DNA of 6,232 bases from Dehalococcoidia bacterium (GCA_030691775.1 JAUYDN010000163.1:1-6232); one strand, 5' to 3'. Shown: positions 1 to 5,981, numbered from the stretch's first letter. Made by a program: numbers and translations. Notes: generated from the letters alone by a model not told the origin.

Positions 1-179
1 TCCGGCTGGAATCCAGTATCGAATGCCAATGATTTTTCACTGTTGTTTCCTGGATTCCGTATCAAGTACGGAATGACAGGGGGTCATTAAAGAATAGTAA
101 ATCATGAAAACCCGTATCAAGAAATTTCTTTAACAGCCTCGTATCGGAGTACGGGACAAGTTTCGCGGAGAATGACAAG
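1..179. repeat. Cluster of degenerate small palindromic repeats
   Basis: Several diverged copies of one short unit can be seen. GAATGACA, or a one-base variant of it, recurs at 21-28, 71-78 and 170-177. Each copy follows a small inverted repeat: CTGGA/TCCAG at 6-16, ATTCCGTA/TACGGAAT at 54-74, and CTCGTA/TACGGG (one G:T wobble) at 138-155. A partial copy, CCCGTATCAAG, is at 111-121, and a 12-bp palindrome AAGAAATTTCTT is at 119-130. There is no coding potential. The pattern matches the dispersed intergenic hairpin repeats (ending in GGAATGACA) found in many environmental bacterial genomes. Whether it is a MITE-like element or a REP-like repeat cannot be decided here. It lies downstream of the last gene of the minus-strand operon. 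Confidence 0.6.
54..74. repeat. Best-preserved hairpin of the left repeat cluster
   Basis: ATTCCGTA (54-61) and TACGGAAT (67-74) are perfect 8-bp inverted arms around a 5-base loop, TCAAG. It is the least decayed member of the cluster. There is no T-run on either side, so it does not look like an intrinsic terminator. Confidence 0.65.
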
Positions 180-361
180 GAATCGGGCAATCGTGGCTCT
201 ACTTGCGGGAGTCAATCATGCCGCACTACCTGAGTGTAGCCGATGGGAAGTAATTGCTGCTCGGCATAATAAGTGGAGTAGATTTCGATGCGGGATAACG
301 GCACACGTGGGTGTATGAGACGGCCGGGAGCGTGTAGCCACAGATTACCGTTCAGGTCAGG
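180..361. other. Gene-free spacer downstream of the cytochrome c gene
   Basis: No convincing reading frame, RNA gene or terminator with a T-run was found here. The open frame that begins at 288 on the plus strand runs antisense into the cytochrome c gene and has no domain-like content. No gene follows the cytochrome c gene within the window, so the operon appears to end here. The transcription terminator was not located. Confidence 0.5.
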
Positions 362-1468
362 CTATCCGAACCTCAAGTGTGGATGGGACTCCGGACCAAC
401 GACGAGTATGAACACCAGGACGACGAGAATTGCTCCTATTATTATCAGGCTTGCCACCGGCACCAACCGTGTATTGACTTCCTCTGTGTCATCCACCCGT
501 GGAACGCGCAGTACCTGGTACATAATCCGCATGTAAAGCCCCCATACCAGCACTACAGCCGCAACATAACCCATAAAAGGATAAAACGGTAAACCACCGG
601 GAATCCTTAAAAGGTTACCTGGTGCAAAACCCATGTCTTTCTCTTGCTCGTCTGAATACAGTGGGACGGACAAATCGGGGGGGCCGATACCGCCCCGTAA
701 ACCCACTTCGCTCTCGTAGAAATGCCCGGAGCCGGGATTCAACATGACCGTGGAAATGGCTTCGAGTTTTTCCCCCGTGCCGTCCTCGTAGATGGCATAC
801 ACCTGCACCTCGCCGGTCAGGCGCGGGCCGTACACAACATTCGCTATGCCCTGGCTATCTGTGTATGCCGAATCGATTTCAGCCAGGCCGCTGGCAAAAA
901 AGTCTACCTTGAGGAAAAACATCACGAGCGCGCCCGCAACAGGCTTACCATCCGTATCTTTCAGACTGGCGGAGATTGGCAGTTCTTGTCCGGCTTGTGC
1001 CTGTTCCGGCGTCGTTAAACGAAAGCTAAGGTTGCTTATCGTTGGTGTAGACGCCGGTGGCTGGTTTGCGCCCAGTGAGTCTGACGCACCCAGAGACCAG
1101 ATAAAGGTCAGCACCTGCCAGCGCTGGCTTTCGGAGAGGGACGATTTAAACGGAGGCATACCGTTAGCGAGTCTGCCCTCGCTTGTCAACCAGAAGTAAT
1201 AATCTGGTTTCTCTTCCAACTTCCCGCGGAAATCGGGTGTGCTGAAATCGGATGCGGGAATACTATTACCCCGGGCGCCGTGACAGCCGCCACAGGATTG
1301 CTGGTAAAGAGGTCTGCCCGCCGTTTGCGCGGAGGTATCCCCCCATGAGAATGGATTTTTCATGCCTTCGTACGGGGGCGGTACCTCTCCTCCCGCCACC
1401 GCGGTCGCAGTCAGGATGAGAACGGCACCGGCAATCAATAAAACGACAAAAAGCCCGAATTTAAACAC
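362..1468 (-). CDS. Membrane-anchored monohaem cytochrome c with Ig-like domain and two C-terminal TM helices
   Basis: A 368-aa predicted electron-transfer protein facing the periplasm or cell exterior. Residues 4-25 are a hydrophobic signal or anchor segment. A class I cytochrome c domain follows (about 50-130), with haem-binding CGGCH at 59-63 and a plausible distal haem ligand Met104 in NGMPPF. Residues about 145-245 look like a bacterial Ig-like beta-sandwich (periodic hydrophobics, TDSQGIANVVY turn typical of Big_1-like or carboxypeptidase-regulatory-like folds). Two membrane helices (about 296-318 and 337-357) close the protein, ending in a short His-containing tail. The start is GTG, preceded by AAGGAG eight bases upstream, and overlaps the end of the NrfD-type gene by 8 bases, so the two are translationally coupled. 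It is the last operon gene and the likely electron acceptor or donor for the NrfD/Fe-S pair. The haem assignment is secure; the Ig-like call is from sequence feel only. Confidence 0.88.
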   Translation of the reverse strand: MFKFGLFVVLLIAGAVLILTATAVAGGEVPPPYEGMKNPFSWGDTSAQTAGRPLYQQSCGGCHGARGNSIPASDFSTPDFRGKLEEKPDYYFWLTSEGRLANGMPPFKSSLSESQRWQVLTFIWSLGASDSLGANQPPASTPTISNLSFRLTTPEQAQAGQELPISASLKDTDGKPVAGALVMFFLKVDFFASGLAEIDSAYTDSQGIANVVYGPRLTGEVQVYAIYEDGTGEKLEAISTVMLNPGSGHFYESEVGLRGGIGPPDLSVPLYSDEQEKDMGFAPGNLLRIPGGLPFYPFMGYVAAVVLVWGLYMRIMYQVLRVPRVDDTEEVNTRLVPVASLIIIGAILVVLVFILVVGPESHPHLRFG

Positions 1469-2834
1469 CCTGCCGTCTCCTTACCGGGTGTTGTTCCTGT
1501 ACGTGTTTTTCTTCTTTTCCTTCCGCGTGTTTTTCTTCAGCTTCTTCGACCATCTCGACGAAAGGCATCACCGGCATAATTTTGGCGGAAAGGGTGAGAA
1601 GCAGTATGAAGCCAGCAAGTCCGGCGGCAACAATGGATATCTCCACCCAGCTCGGCATATAGGTGGCAAAATGAAAATCGGTCGGCATTAATGGCACCTC
1701 CATGCTCGGGACGACGATGACGAACCTTTTTACCCACATCCCGATGTTCACGAGGATACCGGCAATGACCAGCCTTGGGATGGTGGGCTCCCGTTGCCAG
1801 AGCAATAACACTGACGGCAACACGAAAGCGCAGGTGAAGAATAACCAGAACCAGGGCGCCGATTGCCCCACCAAAAGAAGTGTGAAAAGCTCTTTCTCTT
1901 CCAGCCTGAATTTGAACATCACGGTCGAGTATTCGACGAAAACAAAATAGAAATAGGCAAAAAGCAAAACGATTGCCAGGTAGCTTATATTCTTGAAATG
2001 TTTGGGGGTAATGTATTCCTCCAGGTGGCAGAACTTGCGGAAAGCCCCCATAACAACCATCAGCGCAGACATGCCGGAGAAAAGAGCGCCGATAACGAAA
2101 TTGGGGGCGAGGACGGTACTATCCCAACCCGGACGCAATGTCATGGCAAAGACAAATGCCACAACCGTGTGCACCGATACAGCGATGGGGATTATCATCA
2201 CGCTCATAATCTTGACGCCTTTATCGAGCCGGGCTTTCTGTTCCGGCGTACCGCGCCAGCCTACCGCCAGAAAGGTGTAAAGCTTCAGTTTTATTGTCGA
2301 TGTCGTGCGCCGCAAACGGTCACGTATCATGGCAAAATCCGGAATCGTGGGCAAATACAGGTAAATCAGGCTACCCGTAAGATAAGTCGCCACCCCGATA
2401 ACGTCCCAGATGAGCGGCGATTGGAAGCGGCCGTAGAAGAGCAGATTGAGAAGCCTGTCCGGACGTCCCATGTCAACGATAATCATCGCGGCGCCGATGA
2501 GCAATGCCGATATTGTAATCAACTCACCGAGGCGTGTCAGCGGAGTCCGCCAGCCAGCGTTCGTCAGCCTCAAAATTGCAGAAATAAGCGCGCCGACATG
2601 ACTCACGCCAATCCAGAAAACGAAATTGAAGATGTAAAACCCCCAGTTCACCTGGTCGTTCATGCCTGTCATAGCGAGACCATAACGGAGTTGCACCACG
2701 TACGCATAGACTCCCCAGGCGACTATCGCCAGCAAGAAAAAGACGAAGAGACGGTAACGCGTGCTGGTATTCCATAACGGCGCCAGCGAGACGCGCTCCA
2801 GCCGCCGGGTGTAGCTTTCCGCGGCCGCTCTCAT
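1461..2834 (-). CDS. NrfD/ActC-type polytopic quinone-interacting membrane protein
   Basis: A 457-aa protein with about ten hydrophobic helices, near residues 27-47, 66-90, 103-121, 142-162, 208-232, 245-266, 283-302, 322-345, 353-375 and 396-418. Motifs recall the ActC/PsrC/NrfD family: WGFYIFNFVFWIGVSH (with His79), VDMGRPDR (Asp121), a VHT element (His222), LRPGWDST and FVIGALFSG, and MWVKRF. In this family the protein exchanges electrons between membrane quinone and a bound Fe-S subunit. The ten-helix length fits ActC/DsrP-type members better than eight-helix NrfD. I chose Met at 2834 over an ATG six codons upstream because it forms an ATGA overlap with the Fe-S gene's stop and has GGGAGG ten bases before it; the upstream ATG (2852) has no such site. 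The cytoplasmic tail is charged and contains an 8-residue duplication (EEKHxxx). The substrate is not known. Confidence 0.9.
   Translation of the reverse strand: MRAAAESYTRRLERVSLAPLWNTSTRYRLFVFFLLAIVAWGVYAYVVQLRYGLAMTGMNDQVNWGFYIFNFVFWIGVSHVGALISAILRLTNAGWRTPLTRLGELITISALLIGAAMIIVDMGRPDRLLNLLFYGRFQSPLIWDVIGVATYLTGSLIYLYLPTIPDFAMIRDRLRRTTSTIKLKLYTFLAVGWRGTPEQKARLDKGVKIMSVMIIPIAVSVHTVVAFVFAMTLRPGWDSTVLAPNFVIGALFSGMSALMVVMGAFRKFCHLEEYITPKHFKNISYLAIVLLFAYFYFVFVEYSTVMFKFRLEEKELFTLLLVGQSAPWFWLFFTCAFVLPSVLLLWQREPTIPRLVIAGILVNIGMWVKRFVIVVPSMEVPLMPTDFHFATYMPSWVEISIVAAGLAGFILLLTLSAKIMPVMPFVEMVEEAEEKHAEGKEEKHVQEQHPVRRRQGV
1502..1538 (-). repeat. Two-copy 24-bp tandem repeat coding the NrfD-type C-terminal tail
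   Basis: The 13-base string CGTGTTTTTCTTC occurs at 1502-1514 and again at 1526-1538, a period of 24 bases. In the encoded protein this gives two EEKH units eight residues apart, in a Glu/Lys/His-rich tail after the last membrane helix. It looks like a small in-frame duplication. Confidence 0.7.
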
Positions 2835-3796
2835 TTTGGATTCGCCTCCCATGTCCAGGTATCAGGTTTGTCCCAGGGCCAGAGGCCCAGGCGCTGGTCG
2901 GGGGTAGCACCACCCCACGGAACGTTCACAGGTTTGAGTTCGCGCGTGTCATTAGCGTGCCGCCCGAACTGCTCGCCGTGGCCCGGGATATACCATACGC
3001 GCGGTTGAGTGCCCAGGTCCTCTTTATACCGGTAGGCATTGTTCTCTCTAAGGAACCGGGAGAGTATCACAACCTCGACACCGTTACTTGCCACATCCTC
3101 GTTAAAATCGCACATATAAATAGCTTTCATCGGGCAGCCGGCAACACAAAAAGGCAGTTTGCCATCGTGCAGAAAATGGGCGCAGAACATACACTTGATA
3201 ACTGTGCCTTTAATTGCCGGCACCGGGTAGAGCGGGGAATACTCCGCAAAAGCCGCCTCGGGCGGAAGTTCTACCGTCCCCCAGTTGAAAAAGCGCCGGT
3301 GGTACGGACACGCCGACATGCAGAAACGACAACCGATACAGCGTTTGTGGTCGACAAGAACGACGCCGTCCTCATTATGGTAAGTCGCGGCTACCGGGCA
3401 GACATTCACACAGGGAGCATTTTCACATTGAAAGCAGGGCACCGGCATAAACGAACTGCCGCCTCCGGGAAGTTCCGCCTTGTAGACCTGTATCCACTCC
3501 TGTCCTTTGGGAGCAAAATGTCCGTTAATGCACGTCTGGGTACAGGCAGGAGATATGCCGATGGTGACACAGCCATCGCATTTTCGCAGGTCGATAACCA
3601 TGCCCCACGCCCGGACTTTCGACTTCGCCGATGCATTATTATCCGGTTTGCCTTCTGTGGCAAGAGGATTATCGGGCGCGCCTTTAACGCGATTGAATAC
3701 AGCGAACGGGGTGGACGCGAGAGCTACCAGCCCGACGGCTCCCGCCGTGCGTTTGAGGAAGTCACGCCTATTTATCTTTTTATTTTTCTCCTGCAC
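2831..3796 (-). CDS. Tat-exported four-cluster [4Fe-4S] ferredoxin-like subunit (NrfC/DsrO/PsrB type)
   Basis: A 321-aa iron-sulfur electron-transfer protein. Residues 10-15 are RRDFLK within a twin-arginine signal, followed by a hydrophobic stretch, predicting export across the membrane in folded form. Sixteen cysteines form four complete sets: 73, 76, 85, 89; 121, 124, 129, 133; 153, 156, 159, 163; 202, 205, 217, 221. This is the arrangement of CISM/NrfC-type subunits that dock on an NrfD-type membrane partner, which is the next gene (ATGA overlap). The chosen GTG start has GAAAGG six bases upstream and gives a typical short Tat n-region. A longer frame from TTG at 3832 lacks a ribosome-binding site and would add 12 residues. 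No molybdopterin catalytic partner lies beside it, so its electron source or sink is unclear. No cysteine ligand is missing. Confidence 0.92.
   Translation of the reverse strand: MQEKNKKINRRDFLKRTAGAVGLVALASTPFAVFNRVKGAPDNPLATEGKPDNNASAKSKVRAWGMVIDLRKCDGCVTIGISPACTQTCINGHFAPKGQEWIQVYKAELPGGGSSFMPVPCFQCENAPCVNVCPVAATYHNEDGVVLVDHKRCIGCRFCMSACPYHRRFFNWGTVELPPEAAFAEYSPLYPVPAIKGTVIKCMFCAHFLHDGKLPFCVAGCPMKAIYMCDFNEDVASNGVEVVILSRFLRENNAYRYKEDLGTQPRVWYIPGHGEQFGRHANDTRELKPVNVPWGGATPDQRLGLWPWDKPDTWTWEANPK
2845..2850 (-). promoter_or_regulatory. Ribosome-binding site that favours the ATGA-overlap start of the NrfD-type gene
   Basis: On the minus strand GGGAGG lies ten bases before the ATG at 2834-2832, inside the end of the Fe-S gene. 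That ATG shares bases with the Fe-S stop codon. It supports coupled translation of the two subunits. Confidence 0.55.
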
Positions 3797-3802
3797 AAAA
3801 AG

Positions 3803-3808
3803 CCTTTC
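3803..3808 (-). promoter_or_regulatory. Ribosome-binding site that favours the GTG start of the Fe-S gene
   Basis: On the minus strand GAAAGG lies six bases before GTG at 3796-3794. The longer TTG start at 3832 has no purine-rich site before it. This decides the start used above. Confidence 0.5.
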
Positions 3809-3866
3809 GACAAGGAATCGGAGGGTGAACAAGCATTATTACAGGATTCGGTAACCCCACCGCATG

Positions 3867-4367
3867 CTATTCCGAGTTAATCACGAGGACGCGCTCGCTA
3901 ACCAACACCCGCCGGGTCTCATCCAGCCTGGAAGCAACCACCTTGATGAGCTCTTTCAGTACTTCGTAACCGATTTTGCAGTTATCCTGTAACAGCCACC
4001 TGAGCTTTGCTCCGTTTATTGCCAGGACCTTTGCCTCCTGTAGACAGACTGCCGTCATGTAAAAAATGTGCGGCTCAACAACCGCCGACCAGCCGAATAC
4101 CTCGTTTTTATTCACCGCATCGACCGTTATCCGGTTCCCGGACTGACGTTGCGCTTCGGGGGGGAGTGTTATCTGCAAAGCAAGCTTCCCTTCTTGAAGG
4201 ACGTATAAATCTTCTGCTCGCTCCCCTTGTCGGAAAATAGTGGTGCCGGCCGGATATTGCTTTTCGATAACCATGCCGGCAACTTTCTCGAGGTCGACAT
4301 CGGACAAAGCGGCAAAAACACTGCATTGTCTGAGCAGTTGCTTTACAGTCAAGTTCCCTCTGTTCAT
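3867..4367 (-). CDS. Stand-alone cyclic-nucleotide-binding-fold (CRP-like) protein lacking a DNA-binding domain
   Basis: A 166-aa cytoplasmic protein. Residues about 12-125 follow the Crp/cNMP-binding beta-roll: FAALSDVDLEKVAG near the start, then YPAGTTIFRQGERAEDLYVLQEG at 38-60, then a cassette-like FGWSAV at 91-96. The chain ends soon after the long helix at 135-155, so the helix-turn-helix of CRP/FNR regulators is absent. The phosphate-binding cassette is degenerate: the usual FGE reads FGW, and no arginine sits at the usual ligand position (HIFYMTAV). Binding of ordinary cAMP is therefore doubtful. Three cysteines (15, 108, 130) do not form an FNR-type cluster motif. AGGGAG seven bases before ATG supports the start. 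It sits between the receiver-like gene and the redox genes, so it could be a protein-level regulator or redox sensor for them; that role is inference. Confidence 0.8.
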   Translation of the reverse strand: MNRGNLTVKQLLRQCSVFAALSDVDLEKVAGMVIEKQYPAGTTIFRQGERAEDLYVLQEGKLALQITLPPEAQRQSGNRITVDAVNKNEVFGWSAVVEPHIFYMTAVCLQEAKVLAINGAKLRWLLQDNCKIGYEVLKELIKVVASRLDETRRVLVSERVLVINSE

Positions 4368-4377
4368 CTCTTCGCTC

Positions 4378-4435
4378 CCTGAATTACGGAATATAAAACT
4401 AAAAACGAGTTTTTATGGTCTTAGTGCGATTCAGG
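4378..4435 (-). promoter_or_regulatory. Intergenic RNA fold pairing the upstream stop codon region with the CRP-like gene's Shine-Dalgarno
   Basis: In the minus-strand transcript CCUGAAU (4435-4429, containing the receiver-like gene's UGA stop) is complementary to AUUCAGG (4384-4378), whose end is part of the AGGGAG ribosome site of the next gene. An inner AT-only hairpin UAAAAA-cucg-UUUUUA lies at 4415-4400. A ribosome finishing the first gene would open the outer stem, consistent with translational coupling. Folding energy was not calculated. Confidence 0.35.
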
Positions 4436-5099
4436 CTCGTTCGGAAAAGTGCAGTCGTCGCCAGGCTTTCACCTTTTTCCTGATGAAGCCGGTAAGTAAT
4501 ATCACTCCTCCCGCGGCGGCAATAATAATGCCCGCAGTGGCTAATACCATTGTCAGCGTCAAAAACCAACCGGCGGCTACGGCAATGACGCCAGCCAGAG
4601 TCATCCAATCCCAGAAACCTATTTTCGCCAGCTTCATGGGGATTTCAGATGTTGCTTCGATAAAGGCAAATATCGGTTCATTCGGGTGCGTTGTCTCACG
4701 GCGAAGGTCGGGCAAAGCGAGGGAGATATCCGTCCCCTGGCTCTTCATTGCATAAGTCTTGCCGTTACTTGAGACCGGACGTCCCTGGTGGAAGAACTCA
4801 TCCAGGTTATTGAGCAGGACTACTTTCGTGTCGGCGACTTCCTGAGAAATCGCCTGGGCGGTATCCAGTCCTCCCATCCTTGACATACGGAGTTTGTCCA
4901 CGCCGACTTTGTAAGGGAGATAAGAATCGATAAGAATTACATCCGGGCTAATCTTTTTTGCCAGGACCAATGCTTCGGAGACGTTCTTCGCCCGTCCCAC
5001 GGTTACGGCATCACCATCCTTTTCAATCAGGTCGTGGAGAAAACTTTGCACTTCAGGATGTTCGGAAGCCAGGACTGCGCGCGTTTTTTGTCTTTCCAT
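4431..5099 (-). CDS. Degenerate response-regulator receiver domain anchored by two C-terminal TM helices
   Basis: A 222-aa protein, first in the five-gene minus-strand block. Residues about 7-105 resemble a CheY-like receiver, with hydrophobic beta-3 VILIDSYLP placing a candidate phospho-acceptor at Asp58. The acidic pair that normally ends beta-1 is reduced to Ser12-Glu13, beta-4 ends VVLLNN without the usual Thr/Ser, and no clear beta-5 Lys is seen, so normal phosphotransfer is uncertain. The segment after Asp58 carries an extended loop before MGGLDTAQAI. A linker (106-160) leads to two membrane helices (about 163-183 and 186-206) and a basic tail (RKKVKAWRR), predicting both ends in the cytoplasm. 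No DNA-binding or enzymatic output domain is present. GGGAG seven bases before ATG supports the start. It may be a membrane signalling partner of the downstream redox module; I do not recognise a named family. Confidence 0.75.
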   Translation of the reverse strand: MERQKTRAVLASEHPEVQSFLHDLIEKDGDAVTVGRAKNVSEALVLAKKISPDVILIDSYLPYKVGVDKLRMSRMGGLDTAQAISQEVADTKVVLLNNLDEFFHQGRPVSSNGKTYAMKSQGTDISLALPDLRRETTHPNEPIFAFIEATSEIPMKLAKIGFWDWMTLAGVIAVAAGWFLTLTMVLATAGIIIAAAGGVILLTGFIRKKVKAWRRLHFSERA

Positions 5100-5303
5100 A
5101 GGTGTTCTCCCGTAAAATTATTTGCCAGCGTATTCGTATCTGTTGTATATTTAATGTAGCAGGTACTCGCATACGATACATCCGAGAAGACGCTTTTTTA
5201 GAGTGAGTGTTTTTACGGTTTCAATGTTCGGCGTACACGTTATAAAGTTGACGCGACCAACTTAAGTAGTCGCGTCCCGGTTAGTATCACAGGGAAGGGG
5301 TTT
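5100..5303. promoter_or_regulatory. Divergent intergenic region holding promoters of the operon and the response regulator
   Basis: These 204 bases separate two divergent genes, so both promoters should lie here. For the plus-strand regulator a weak candidate is TTTCAA (5219-5224), 16 bases, then TATAAA (5241-5246). No convincing -35/-10 pair was found for the minus-strand operon, although AT-rich sequence lies around 5143-5156. CGTAT-type motifs cluster near the operon start: CGTAT at 5129-5133, TCGTAT at 5134-5139 and its inverse ATACGA at 5171-5176, which could be half-sites for a regulator. Confidence 0.5.
5250..5276. promoter_or_regulatory. Perfect 8-bp inverted repeat, candidate operator or 5' UTR hairpin
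   Basis: GACGCGAC (5250-5257) and GTCGCGTC (5269-5276) are exact inverted arms. The 11-base spacer contains its own palindrome, ACTTAAGT (5260-5267). The site begins four bases after the weak TATAAA box, near the expected transcription start of the response regulator, a position suited to an operator. In RNA it would be a GC-rich hairpin ending 33 bases before the preferred start codon. The binding protein is unknown. Confidence 0.5.
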
Positions 5304-5309
5304 GTGAAA

Positions 5310-5981
5310 ATGACAGAACCAATCCGAATAGTTTTAGCCGATGACCACTGGCTGTTGCGCGAGGGTACGCGCCACATCCTGGACCAGTGCTCCGACCTGA
5401 AAGTTGTCGGGGATGCCGAGGATGGTGAGCAAGCCCTGGACTTGATTAGCCGTCTTCAGCCGGATGTCGCTGTCCTGGATATACGCATGCCCAAACTCAA
5501 CGGCATTGAAATCGTCCGCCGTATGAAGGAAGTTTCTCCCGATACCGAAGCTCTGATACTGACCGCTTTTGATGACGACGATTTTATCGTCGCATTAATG
5601 GCGGCAGGTGCTCTTGGCTACCTGTTAAAGACAGCGCGTCCGAGCGAACTCATCGATGCCGTCCAGCGGGTTCACCGTGGCGAGCCGGTGCTACACCCGG
5701 CAATAGCCACCAAGGTCAGCCGCCTCTGGCTCCGCATGAAAGGTGAAAGCGACCGTGAGCAGACAGAACAGCTTAACTCGCGTGAGAAGGAAGTTCTGCA
5801 ACTTGCGGCTGACGGGTTGCGTAACAAAGCGATTGCAGAAAAACTGAATCTGAGTGTGCGTACCGTTGAGGGGTATTTCCGCAGTATTTTTGCTAAAATG
5901 GGAGTCACTTCACGCGTCGAGGCTGTACTCCTCGCCATCTCGCGGCATATCGTAACTCAAAAAGAAGAAGTACGGCATTAA
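5310..5981 (+). CDS. NarL/FixJ-family (LuxR-type) response regulator
   Basis: A 223-aa two-component transcription factor, full length for its family. The N-terminal receiver (about 4-118) has all active-site residues: acidic pair Asp11-Asp12, phospho-acceptor Asp57 in VLDIRMP, Thr85 in ILTAF and Lys107 in YLLKT. The C-terminal LuxR-type helix-turn-helix (about 156-213) opens with LNSREKEVLQLAADG and includes the recognition-helix region LSVRTVEGYF. Phosphorylation by a histidine kinase should control dimerisation and DNA binding; no kinase gene is in the window. I prefer ATG at 5310, with AAGGGG nine bases upstream and the usual short N-terminus; GTG at 5304, served by AGGGA eight bases upstream, would add two residues. 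It is transcribed away from the redox operon and shares its intergenic region, making the operon and itself likely targets by inference. Confidence 0.95.
   Translation: MTEPIRIVLADDHWLLREGTRHILDQCSDLKVVGDAEDGEQALDLISRLQPDVAVLDIRMPKLNGIEIVRRMKEVSPDTEALILTAFDDDDFIVALMAAGALGYLLKTARPSELIDAVQRVHRGEPVLHPAIATKVSRLWLRMKGESDREQTEQLNSREKEVLQLAADGLRNKAIAEKLNLSVRTVEGYFRSIFAKMGVTSRVEAVLLAISRHIVTQKEEVRH

Noticed and set aside
1..179. CRISPR array
   Set aside because: Repeat units are diverged, irregularly spaced and few, without uniform spacers or cas genes nearby.
288..536. 82-codon open frame on the plus strand
   Set aside because: It starts in non-coding sequence, overlaps the cytochrome c gene in antisense and has no domain-like sequence.
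1863..2777. 304-codon open frame on the plus strand
   Set aside because: It lies entirely antisense to the NrfD-type gene, shows no domain or membrane pattern, and its composition is that of a mirrored coding strand.
2957..3880. 307-codon open frame on the plus strand
   Set aside because: It is antisense to the Fe-S gene, whose four complete cysteine sets and Tat signal are decisive for the other strand.
4400..4415. TAAAAA/TTTTTA hairpin as an intrinsic terminator between the two signalling genes
   Set aside because: The stem is AT-only with six pairs and is followed by mixed sequence, so it is too weak for a rho-independent terminator; the genes are more likely co-transcribed.
4240..4755. 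171-codon open frame on the plus strand
   Set aside because: It spans, in antisense, the ends of the CRP-like and receiver-like genes and the gap between them; no recognisable domain.
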